NCBI GenBank assembly: GCA_900618425.1 | Contig: UZAN01040789.1 | Location: 40,528 to 60,845 of the forward strand | Origin: Echinostoma caproni | Taxonomy: Eukaryota > Platyhelminthes > Trematoda > Plagiorchiida > Echinostomatidae | Length of the DNA: 20,318 bases | Direction: 5' to 3' | In this document: in pieces, positions 1 through 12,500 of the stretch | Numbering within the stretch: the stretch's first letter is position 1 | How the letters are laid out: each line of letters starts with the position of its first letter | Program-made: the position numbers and the translations under genes | The notes under the pieces: model-generated | Database searches by the model: none | Told to the model about the DNA's origin: nothing | What the model saw: only the letters and a program-made list of their open reading frames with translations

Positions 1-196
1 TCAAAAGGTCACGTATCCCGTAGCAGGTTTCCGGGTTGAGGCCTGACAGAATCGACTGTGGCTATCGTGAGACAACGAAATTCATTTGGAAGAACAAAAA
101 ATCACTCAGTATGGAAGAACATAGGTTGCGGCAAATTAACGACGTAGACTAAACAATGGTTCTTTGTTTAGAAAATCAAGATTAAAGGAAACGTAC
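1..196. other. Intron sequence downstream of HYDIN exon G
   Basis: This is the start of the intron that follows exon G on the minus strand. I could not find an acceptor and coding segment here that would continue the gene, so the next exon lies outside the window. The first 60 bases are richer in G+C than the neighbouring intron, but I recognise no element in them. Confidence 0.5.
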
Positions 197-529
197 CCGC
201 ATCCACTTCATCAAGTCTCATAGTATCGCCTGAATTCCGTGTGCTCTGTTGAAAATTTCGAACTGCTTCTTTGATGCTGATTGCTCTTTCTATCTCCAAC
301 TGGGGCAGATCTTGCAGGCAGACTTCATCGGCCAGTGATTCTCCAATCAGGTCAACCAATGTATCCTCATACGGATTGTTCACTACCACAATTTTGATCT
401 GCCCCAAGCTCTTCGCTCCTGATTGTTTTGGTCTGTAGAAGACGTTGAAAGCGAACTCAACGTTTGGTCGTAAAACTAGGCCAGCCGTGTGAAACTGGCT
501 TTCAGTTTTTAATTCCTGCCGAATGTCAT
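197..529 (-). CDS. HYDIN: HYDIN exon G (last visible exon)
   Basis: This exon is 333 bp. It takes two bases to finish the codon shared with exon F, then 110 codons, and leaves one base for the next exon. The acceptor is tgcatttcag before 529 and the donor is gtacgt at 196-191. It encodes ELKTESQFHTAGLVLRPNVE, then FAFNVFYRPKQSG, GQIKIVVVNNPYEDTLVDLI, GES and an acidic/polar tail ending DEVDA. The FxPKxxG strand followed by NNPYEDxxxxLxGE is a signature HYDIN strand pair. The ATG at 545 lies inside the intron and is not the start. The tail after GES differs from the EDDI-like sequence I would expect, so this part may be diverged. Confidence 0.9.
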
Positions 530-3500
530 CTGAAATGCAGGCCATAGGTTAGTTGACCAGTAGAAAAGTGAGTGGAAAAAATACTACATTGTTGCAAAAC
601 AGAACGCAGTGGTCCTACCAAGGTTAGTGAGCTTAGATCTCTTCTTTTTTTACTACGAGGAAAATTGCAATAATTCTAGATGTATGTATCTATATAAATA
701 TAAATCATTCGTGATGAAAAAAATCTAAACTTGGTTGTAATGAGTAAGGAAACACGAACTGGTCGACAAAGATGGGTGTTTTCATTGGGAGTTATCGTTT
801 AGAAACCCATGATCGGTAAAACCAGTAGTGCTGAGATAAACATACTCCCACTTTCAAAAGGATCAGCAGTTAATCTGAACTCTGTTGAATAATCTTACCA
901 GAACTAGATAAAATATCCGGAAATTTTGCAGCCAATTTCGACTCGGGAAGCGCTTGGGGATTGAGAAACAGTAGAGCGGAATTCACTTGCACCGGTTCCA
1001 AGAAAAACACGTGATCGGCGTCAGTCAGAGTAAGGTTCACCTATTTGTTACAGGAGACAACAGAAGTCATGAAATTAAAACATTCAGCACACACAATAAA
1101 AACATAAAATGAAGAGATGCCTATAGTGCACAAAATGCTTTCAGATAGCTTCGAGTATTATTACCGAGAAAAAAGAAACACTTAGGTCACTGGTATATTG
1201 GCCATCAATTCATGGAATAGCCAGTCCTATTGATTAGAAACACAAAATGTGAGTGAACATACGAGGAATGAGCGAAAACGTTCTGGATACGCAGTACATG
1301 TACGAGGTGCAGATGACCGGACACGGAAAACGTGAACTATAAACTATTGTGATTGCAACTCCCAGAACCAACTATCAACAGCCGAAAACAGCTCACAAAT
1401 AAGGGTAGCTATAGTCGAACTGTGAAGGGTGGAATTCAGTCGATATCACTGGAGGGCGATCATTTTCTACGACTAAAAATGTGGTTTAAAGCAGCAGTAG
1501 AGCGTTGATCTTTTGCGAGCTTCCTTTGATGGTGACGCGCCTTCAAGAAGCAATTTGTTTGAGTGGTTTGTGAAATTCAAGCGTGGCAAGTGGTCCCTCG
1601 ATGATGAGACACAGTGTGATCGACCAGTGCAGACCTCCACAGCGGACATCAATGCTGTTTCTCAAGTAATTAAGGAGGAGGATGCGCGGGTGACAGTGTC
1701 GCACACGGCGAAAGCCATTGGAATCTCATCGGGAGCAATCCGCTTCACCCTACATCAGAAGCTCGGTTTCGGAAAAGTTTTCGCTCCCTGGGTACCCCAT
1801 CAGCTCACTGGGGAACAGAAAGCAATTCGGGTGAATTTGTGTAACACCATGCTTATCAGGTGTGATGGTAGACGTTCCAATGCAGTTTGGGAGATCACCG
1901 GTGGTGATGAGACTTAGTTATGCAGTTTCGACCCAGAGACAAAGCAATAATCGGTTCAGTAGACGCCGGTTGGTGGGGAACCACCTTGGAAATCTCGACG
2001 CGAGCGCAGCGTGGCAAAACATATGACGACTGTGTTCATGGTCAAAACCGATAATCTGGCTACTGTACCACTCGTACAGCAAAGCACATTCACCAAAGAC
2101 CAGTAAGTCACCCACTGTCTGCCAAAAGTGCTGGGAGCTGTTGCCAGGCGTCATCCAAGGACTGGAGCACGAGAGAACTTGCTGCACCATGACAACGCGT
2201 TTGCATACAGTTCCCATGTCGTCGGCAATTTTATGGCTAGATAACGCATCAAGGAGGTTGGTAACCCACCATACAGTCAAAACCTGGCTCCGAGTAACTT
2301 TTTCACAAATGTCAAGCGCATGATGCATGGAACCTGATACGAGTCACCACCAGCTGCAGTGGAGGCCTTTATTGACCTGGTCGAAGGGGTACCCGCTTCG
2401 GCATGATCAAGCTGTTTCACCAGATGGTTTGGGCCCACGGAACTGGGCATGAACGCTGGTGGAGAATACTTCGAGAAAATTTACTACTTAATTTTGTGTA
2501 ACATAAAACTTTGAGTGCATCCGGAAACGTTTTCTCAGTCCTTGTATTGTTTCGGAGAAGCCTTTACAATCACATACGAAACAAAGTTCAGTGGGGTCAA
2601 ACAAAAAATGGGTGAGTTATGTGCGTGATAATGAGTTCGAGAAAAATCAAATTGGTACACTATTAGGATTACGCAATCGAAATTCGTTTTGTTACGTTAC
2701 GGTCATGTGAAAAGGCGATTTTCTCTTCCCTTGGCCGGGGAAGTTTGAGAGCTGGATTATTTTTTTCTGCGCGTACAGTTGAAACTTCATGAGTCGGATG
2801 CAAATCGCCTCTGTGGCCGCTAACTTCCGAAACCGTATTGCTCTCGAATGGTACGGTAAGACTCACTAAATGATTGTTAATGCCGAGAGCCTGCCAACCA
2901 ATTGTCCCATCTCTACCACATGAGCAACAATTGAGCTTTACACGGCTCCACTCGCCCTCCCATGTCTCAGCCAGCGTGCATTGTGTTCTTTGACACGTTG
3001 AGGTAACTGCTTTGCTGTTCGACCCAGATAGGTCGCACCGCAACTGCGCTTGAATTGATAGATAACCACAGATGAGGTCAACATAGCAGTTTATCTTTTT
3101 TGTGGCATTGGATGTTTGGTGGTGTACAGAACACACAGCTTAGCGACATAAAAGGTGTATTTCACTGCATCGGATAAAACTCTACTGACCCTGTCAGTGG
3201 TGACATCTCCTTTGAATGAGATTTTTATTAAAAGAACCCTTTTCTCCACCTGTAGTGCTTTTGTGGCGGGTTGATACAATATGCCCCCTGAGTGATATTT
3301 TCTGTTTAAAAATGATACTAATCATGAGTAGTACAAAAATAAAAATATACACAGAATAAAATAGATGTATGATATGAAGTTATACGTTAATAATATTGGT
3401 TACACCAACAATAAAATTAAACAAAACGACTATTATATATGACGATAATAAAAATTAAAGAATAATAAAATAGATAACAGGCATATCAACAAGTATAAAG

Positions 3501-6500
3501 ATGAATAATGAGACCTAAAAATATTAATACTAATACAAATATGAGGGATAATATTATATTACATTATATGTATATATCATACTACATATGTTTACATATA
3601 ACCAATATATTTACTTTATATATATATAATGAATCTTTTTATATCATATAGTATATATATGTATATATATATTTATATATATCACATTATATTACATATA
3701 TACATCTTAGATGTATATTATTATGCTCATGACGAAGAATCCAATCCGTTGGTTGCCTGGAAGAAATTTATTGACAATCTCACAAATCTAACGACATCCG
3801 TAACTAAGATTAGAGTAAGCACCAAATCCGGCATCCGAAATTCACCTATTCGAAGCCGCACAAGCAAATGGCTGTCGACGAGGNTATCCTGGAGAGATTA
3901 TAATCGTCTTCTGAATGTTATCACGTGGAATAATTATCGCATGCTGTGGAACCACTGCACCAAGCTGATTCGTGCAGATAAACCGAAATACTAAGAGACG
4001 CTAGCACAGAGATTCAGTTCTAACCCTAAGCTGTTGTACAAACAAGTCAACTCCATTCGGAAAGTATAGTTTGGTATACCGGTACTAAGTAGCGCTGGTA
4101 GAGTTGCAGCCACTCCAACGGAAGCAGCTGAAATGCTGAAAATTCATTATTCCAATGTTTTCGCAGCACCACAGGTTGATGATTTACAACTGCCTCCCCC
4201 TTTGCATCATCTTCCACGTCCTCCACTGATCTACGTATCATTTACTGCTGAAAATCTCAAAGCGAAAATAATGACTTTGAGAAAAAATACAACCCTAGGT
4301 GCGAACAACATACCCGAAATTTCTGATTATTTTGGTGAATCACATATCCGAACCGCTAGCCATTCTGTTTCAACGAATGTTCGACCAAGAAACACTCCCA
4401 GAATCGTGGAAACAAGGGGTCAATTTGCCCATATACAAAGGTGGTTGTCGTAGTGACCCCGCTAACTACTGATTTGTAACCCTGCTTCCGGTGTTATCGA
4501 AAGATATGGAGTCAATTGTGGCAAATTCTCTGATGGAACACCTCGAAAGATACAACATTCGTTCGACAGCTCAACACGGGTTTAGGTAAAAACGATCCTG
4601 CTCCATCAACTTGCTTCTTGTTCGAGATGAATGAAACAAAACAGTAAACAAAGGGGATGCGGTGGATGCGATTTATCTAGACTTCTCAAAAGCATTTGAT
4701 CGGGTGAATCACAAAAGTTTGCCGCAGAAGCTCTATAATTATGGTGTTCGAGATTTCGAGTTTGATTAGATTAAAGCATTCCTCGAACAACGGACCATAT
4801 CAGTTCGTGTTTCTGATTTCATATCCGGATTTATCAAAGCCACCCGCGGTGTTCCAAAAGGGTCCGTACTCGGTCCCCGGCTGTTCATCGCATTCATAAA
4901 TGATCTACCGAAAGTGTTAGGCCCAAAATCAATACTGTTTGCAAACGACGCCAAGATCTGGAAAACAGTAACAGAACCCGAGGACTCTTTAACACTTCAG
5001 GAATCAAAGTATTGAAAATCGGTTCTCTTAGCTCGGATGAACTGCATTCCATTTCGCCTGTTCGCCGAGCTTGGCAATCTGTTTGCAAATGTTTCATCAC
5101 CAACCGAGGTGACATCATCTGTGCTTGTGATGTGGCCACTTCAGGAATCACTCAACGCAGCTTATCAATGGTCTGAGGAGAACGACATTGAATTTAATGT
5201 TTCTAAATGCAAAGTTTTATCCCTATGCCACAAGAGAAATTTCTCGTATTTCCTAGGGGATCAGCAGCTACCAAACACTTTTAATGAAAAGGACTTGGGT
5301 ATTGTTGTTCAAGAGGATTTAATCTGCTCCATCAATTGTGCTAGGGTTTCGTCCGCTGCTATGAAGAATGTCGGCTTACTTCGGCGAGTCTTTGGCCGGT
5401 TTGAATCATCACTATTCCCACGTTTGCTATCAGCGTACATTCGTTCCTACACAGAGTACACCATTCATCCTTGGAGTCCATGGCTTCAACGTGATCGCAA
5501 GATGCTTGAGCGTCCACAAAGGAAGGCCACCAAGATGGTCAAGGGATTCCATTACCTGTCATACGAGGACAGATTACGATCATTGGGACTATATTCTGCT
5601 CATTACCGCCGAACTCGAGGAGACTTGATTTTGACGTGTCAAATACTGCAGAACCCAAACCATCCGTGTCGATCGCTGCTCATGTCATCGAACAATATAT
5701 ACCTAAGGGGACACCGTTTCAAGCTACTGATTCCAAAGTGTCGACTGGAGTGCCGGTGCCAGTCTTTTGCAGTCAGAGTATACAGTTCTTGGAACGCCCT
5801 TTCATCTCATGTCGTTTGTGCACCCACTATTGAGTCATTCAAGCAGAGACTGGATGAAACCTTGGCACACCTCACATTTGTACACCACTAAATGAAACGC
5901 GAATTTACTGTAGCCTACATTCTCTAGTATCTCCTACCCGGAAATCTACGTGACTTCTTTTTCGGCATGTAACGATTCAACTGCGTAAATATCCTATGGG
6001 GACCAGAGAAGCACGAGCTTGTAAGTTATTCCCATAATAAAACTTTGACTTCGACTTTCCCATCCTTTAATATAATAAGTAAGATATATACATGCATAAT
6101 ATATGTATATACATATATTATATAATATACATATATATACATAATGTTTACTTTATTATATTATATTATATTATACTATATATATTATATATATAATAGG
6201 TCTGTCAATAATTTTATAGATAGATAGATAATTGTTCAGATGGGATCAATCTCATATTCTGGGCATATTCCGAACTCCCGAAACCACAAAAAATCACCTG
6301 ACATTGCTTCAAGGTCATAAATTAAAACAATAGCTACTAAAATCATCTTTTCATAACAATAGCATGTCTACATTTGTACATAATAAAATAAATAAGAAAT
6401 TATTATTAAAAAATAAAGTCTTACAACCACTTTGAAAAAATTTAATTTCAGAAGGTTCAGCCTGAGGCCGCTTTGTATCAATCCGCCGCTTTTGTTGCTT

Positions 6501-9500
6501 TATTGTGTTCAGTTCAAATAATATCGGTGACCTTCTCAGGATAGCCACTTTCCAGTAAGTTCTCGTCACTAATTCAAGTTCCTCCTCTGAAATATCTGCT
6601 GAACAGATGCACCTTACAATAAACGGCGTACGAGGTTGTATTCCTGATAGAGTGGGAAAAAGCGATGAAAATTTGTGTACTATCCACCTATGGTTATTTT
6701 CAGTAGATCTCCCTTTGGATAGAACCATCTGGGCGTCTAATCAAATGAACGGAAGGCAATCGCTCTTTCCTAGTTCAGTTTTGAACTTAACTGGGGAATA
6801 GGATGCGTTGAATTCTGACTCAACATGATAGAGATTAGTATCCTTTCAGTCACACAAAAGATATCCTCTACATAACCGTGAAATACTTTATAGCAAGTTA
6901 TAGCTGTAGATAAGGAATTTGTCTCTGACCTTGATATGAAGATATCGGCAAGAACAGGTGTAAGGAGTGAGCACATGTCAAAACCATCGATTAAGCGGTA
7001 GAATGTGTTGTTATTCAACAATGTTCGCACGCCGCAACAGAGCAAAGTGGGAAGAAGGTGGAACAGTAAGAATAGAAAAACGTAGGTAACTGGGATAACA
7101 AGATTTTGTTTGTGTTTCACCGTACACGTTTTGATATTTTTGTGTTCTTTGTTGTTTTTACGGGGCACGTGATTTCGACAGAAAGACTGTACAGCATTTG
7201 CGTCACTGACTTCTATTCTGGGCTATCTATCAGCGTCTCTAACCAACGACATTCCTCATTCCTTGGGCACCAACCCGTAAGGCGGGCTGCACCAACCGAA
7301 GCCAAAGCTGAAGCCAGGTTCTTCATGCCTCTACGGCATTGTGGATAGAACACAATATTCAATTCGGAAGTTACAGAGAAAACATATTAAATTTCTGTTA
7401 GCTAGTGCATGAGTTCATTTTTTGATATTTTTTATTCTGGTGAAATACTGTTAATTCTTTCGTTGTATCCGTGTACCATTGTTAAACATTTTGTCAATCG
7501 TGCCTTTTGCTGCCAGAAATATGTAAGCAAGTGCATTTGGTTCCAAGGAATCGATGTTATTCGAGGGGACCTCTGCCTCAATGGACTTTACTGACCATTC
7601 TACCTTGGGTCTAGATTGAATCGAATCATGCAATAATTCATCCCCATCGGGACGTTCATTCTCGCTCGGTTATTCACTCAAAAAGTGCATTTATTTGCCT
7701 GTGGGGAACTCAGTTCGTTCCGACTGGACGGTTACTCGATCCAACCGGTGACGTATAACAGTGAGGCACCCATCATTTTGTGCGGTTCCCAGTAGAATGC
7801 GATTGGTTGGATTCACTTAAAGTTGAAAAAGTATATCTTTTTCGAAGATCTTGCCCGACTGTTTTCAAACGGTACTTCTTAATCAACCTGACATTCCTCA
7901 AAATGAGGACATCACATGTGATGGCGCTTCAATCGGAACAAGGCCTAACTGAATACAGAAAAAATTATACACGTACCCATCAGGAAGGCTTGAGAAAATT
8001 CTTATGATTTTCACTCAAAAACTGAACTGATAGTTGGTATTGTGCATAGTTCTTGCGAGCATAACGGTTGAGAATTCAATGGTATCCTACTGATCAAGAG
8101 CGCGACGGTTAATTTTCTTTCTATTGGGATAGATCCGATATTGTCGGACATGTTTTTAATGCGTGGTAAGATGTTGGTTACGGGAAATATATTCCTAGTG
8201 AAATTTTTTATATAAAGATGATTGTAAGGGATGGGAAATGAATTCGCTGGAAACATAAGTTTGCCTACATTGTGCATATGAGACTTAATTATTCATTACT
8301 CGACAATTTTCACATCAATAAACTTAATGATTGCGGTGATGAATGTAGCATAGATTGTACAGGCAAGGCGTCAATACTGATTGTACTTACAAAAGCGGAA
8401 AAACACCCTGGCTTGCTTAGGGAAACACAAAGTAATTTATCAACGGATTGTTCCCAAAACACGGCATCACAGTGTAGAATGCTCCAATCACTCACTCACA
8501 CTCACCCGACTACTCAGAACACCATTGTTTTTCAAAGCCAACACACGGCTGGTCTGGCTTCGTAACTGCAGTCGTTTGAACACACACATTATTCCGCCTT
8601 GCCTATTCCGTGCTCGCGGTCGCAGCACTGTCACACTGGGCAAATGACCCTGACCGACCAAATCAAACTTCAGTACAGGTCCAATTTGAGAACGTTTACT
8701 TCCACCCGGTGTCGTACTCCCTCGTCCGGAATTGCTGAGTCCGGAGCCTCCACCACTAGTCGGTAGATTGTCCATGTAGGCTCTAAAGGATGCTTTGTAT
8801 TTCTGTGATGTGCAACGAGACCAGGCGTATGTATGTTTATATAGAAAACGTTTTGGTCAGATTTTGATGAAGGCGTTTCTATTCAAAATAAGTGAATATA
8901 TTTTATTCATCGAAAACGTCTACTCACGTATACATTCAATTCTGTTCTCATCACTCACTCACATCGCAACTGTTCCCAGAACAAATAAATGTGAAAAACT
9001 AAATCCGATGCATTTGCCAAAAGCGATCAAATAAACAATTGAACAGCCTTCAAATCAAAGCGTACGTCTGTATCTAAAGTAAGGTTTAATTATGCAGATC
9101 AATGAATAGGCTTTCTCCGGTTGTCACGTGTCAGAGCCTGGAAATAGAGGAATTAGTCTAACGGTAACCATGCTACGACCTGGCATCAAGATTTGAAAAC
9201 CATGAGGATTTTACTTGGTAATATGTATCTTGTACGACTCCGCGGTTGTGATCATTGGGACCGTCCTACTTGATGCGCAGAGACAGAAATGAGTAGCAAC
9301 AGTGAGCGATTTGGGTCACTGTCGGAAGAAGAAGAGATCATGCACCTATTCAGTTTCTTCGCACGCATTCTTCACGAGTTGGATAAAAACAGTGGAGTGA
9401 ACTGTGATTAATGAGCTTTTTAATTCGTCAAATAACAAGGCATGGTCATAATTCGTAAACAAATTCACTCTCTGAGTTATTTTTTGGAACCTGCAAAATG

Positions 9501-12500
9501 GACAAAATGCATTTGCTCTAGCTGAACGCTTCCAGTCTAACTTTTTTCCAGAAAAATACGTCTTCGTAGTTAATCCCCCCTTTTTACTTAAAAGGATTCT
9601 GATACAAACTCTCTGCATTTGTGGAGTTGTAGACTTTCGATAACCTCTTGACAGCTTCAGAATTCTCTTAGAGATAGGGGTAAAAGTATCATAATACACA
9701 CACGGCACAAGTAAGGCCTTGCTATTTACTTCTATTGCTATGCAACTATCTCAAGTTTGAAAATATTTCGCCTTCTGAGATATAGCTGACAGCAGCTATT
9801 CGTGCTTCGGTATCTGCGACAGGGTTGGCACTTAGTGTAATTCAGTTGTTGCGCTAGTATCCAAAAACGAATTGAAGATCTACGCCATGGACATCAGATT
9901 TAAGGGTACTAACCGACGTCTTCAGCTGAGCTCCTGAGGAGAAATATCCAATAAAGACAAATTGCAGACAGTAGGATTTTACTTGTGCGTCTTGCTTCTT
10001 GCCTGTGTCGTTGGAGAAAAAGGAAATTCTCTCTACCCCCTCAACATGTGACAGGCGGAGTTGAACCCCTTACGCCACTTAATTTTAACCATATATTAAA
10101 GAAACCAGTAATCGAAGCTTGTCCGTTTTTTGTATTATTCATTCTCAGAGATCACTTTTCGCTAGCGTATATTATGACGGGCCAAACACTGATTCGATAA
10201 ACGTGCCGTTTCTAGTGCAGGCTCGACATTGCTTGTATTTCCGACATACAACCCATTCTAAACCGAAGCTGACAACTGGCTTTACCCCAGTAGATCCTTG
10301 TTGTACGCTGTAGCGATCGCTTTGAGCAAGTGGGTAGTGTTCTGATTGCATGGAAACTCATCACACTCATATTTAATGTCCCACTTCTAATACCTCTGTC
10401 ATTTCCAGTTGCATACCTTGTTAGCAGATGATTCTGTGAAAGACGAGATTTAAAACCTATTCTAAGATGCAGTAAAAGGAGGCCCCAAGTGTTATATCCT
10501 ACTAAGAGTCGGTAACTGAAATGTAGGTACCGAACAGTCAACCGGAGGAAATTCAACCCTGCTCCCCGATGTACCAACGAGGAACGTATCGTTACGCTTG
10601 CTGATTTTACTTATGATGTTGTCTTCAGTACACGGTTCCAACAAAACAGAAAGCATCCATTTTACACAGTACTATGATCATGGTAGAACAACAAACCAAA
10701 TAGACCGCATTCTAATACAATCCCATTGAATGTCATTCATTGAGGACTGTGGAGCATACTGAGGTGCTGAGAGTCACAGTACCAACAGAATGGGTCATAC
10801 ATAAGCGGATGCTCGCCTTATGTGTCACCTAATAACGCATCACAAAGCATGCCCCTCGGAAAAGATGTACACTACCAACTTAGAACTCTCAGAGGACACA
10901 GCTGATCTTAGAGACCGTTATGTGGTCTATGACCGCAAAAATCAGTTGGACGAGCATGTAGATAGATGATGGAATACTCCCAAAACCATTTTGGAAGCAG
11001 CGCAATCAGGGAACCAGCACCGAAGTCCCGGTAACAAAAGGACTGGATTTCAGACAACACACTTCAGATCTCAACCAGAGCAGTGAAAGAAAGTGAGATT
11101 TCGTCAATCACCATTGAAGTTCATGTGTGAGCAGTCAAGAAGTATATCTTCTCAGTTCTGTGTTGTGAAAGATAGATGGGTCTTCATACCGTAAAGTACC
11201 TGACAATAAAAATGTATAGAACATTAGAGAATGATTCTGGTTCCGATGGCCGATATTCTGAGGAAAGCCTGGTCTTTCTGGAGATGATTTTCATTAAATA
11301 ACATTGACCATTGTATTTACATAATTGCCATGTATTTTTAAGTTGTGTCCATATACTGTATCGCGACAACCATGCGTGCTTCAACTGATGAATGTTCACT
11401 TCCAATTCAGTTTCAATTAAGTAAAATAATACAGTGTTACATCATAAATAATAAAGCATAGATTACCTGCATCGCACTTGGGACGAAAGTCACGTTAACA
11501 TAAGTAACAGAATGTGGTTCAATTAGAACCTTTTCCGGTTCCAATTCAAAGACATCCACACCGGGCGTGGAACGACTGCTGGAACGGCTTGTTGCAGCCG
11601 CCTGAGCACTGGTAACATGTCCCACGATTTCGAACGACACTTCCGCAGGAACTTGACCGCGATTTGCGACACAGAATCTGGCGCGAACTCGGGCACCGAC
11701 TAAAGCATTGGTGAACATGAAACAGTTTTCTTCTATCCCGTATACTCCCCCAGAATGAATCTGGAATTGAACAAACGGTAAGTAAGGCCCTAATTCGGTG
11801 ACTCTATATATGTTGAAAGTGAAAGTAGGACTTTTGAAAACTGCTGGCATCAAGTAGACTGTGTATAGAAGAGGTGTCACAAGCAACTCCTATCCATACT
11901 GAAAATTTAAGTATATTAGTTGACGCATGAGGAAATAACTGAGGCGATGTTCAAGTGTTTTCAAGAAAAACGATATGAATGTTCCCTCTCTTAAACAATG
12001 CTTGTGAGATTCAGAACATTCGAGTAGAAATGAGTTGCCATTTTGCAGGTCGTGATGTGAAGCGATAGCTTCGTATACATCTGTGGTGCATAGCACCTCT
12101 TCAAAGTTGTAAATATATATAGACATAAAGAAAAACGGTTCGGGAATAACTATGGTGCAAAGCAACAAGAGTGACTGAACCATAGAAATTAACTTCTATA
12201 ATATTCAAATTTTGTATGTAACGGATCGTTCACAAAAGAGTCAACTTAATTTTTCTCTCAAGTTTCATATTTATGGGGATAGTCGTCCTGCAACATATTC
12301 TGGCAAATGTATCATCAGACTTCAGCTTCAGTTCATACAACAGTTTCAGTTCGTATAACCATTGACCATGAACTTACGTTCTTACAACAATTAACGATGC
12401 ACTTTGGTGTGGCTGTTTTGGTTGATATCTATTGACTGCCCATTTGGATAAAAGAGCACAATGAAGATTGGAATGATGAGAGCAGAGTCAAAGTGAAGAT

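Noticed and set aside
168..545. Stand-alone 125-residue ORF starting with ATG at 545
   Set aside because: The ATG lies in the intron. The real exon starts at 529 after tgcatttcag and is in frame with exon F.
1918..2328. 136-residue minus-strand ORF
   Set aside because: It is antisense to the mariner remains, which have family motifs on the plus strand.
2669..3136. 155-residue minus-strand ORF as a gene
   Set aside because: Its translation has no domain. The GIY-YIG sequence lies in a different frame over the same bases.
3884..3884. Unknown base n within the LINE
   Set aside because: It is a sequencing or assembly ambiguity and carries no biological signal.
5037..5891. 284-residue plus-strand ORF as an intact gene
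   Set aside because: It begins inside the 130 bp insert and then runs through the C-terminal part of a dead LINE.
7338..7350. attgtggatagaa shared with about 19939-19951
   Set aside because: The match does not extend on either side, so it is probably coincidence.
10041..10080. tRNA-like T-arm sequence (ggttcaactcc on the minus strand)
   Set aside because: No acceptor stem, anticodon arm or A box at the proper spacing could be found.
11437..11886. Stand-alone 149-residue ORF
   Set aside because: Only 11467-11760 has HYDIN character and it is bounded by clean splice sites. The rest is intron read-through.
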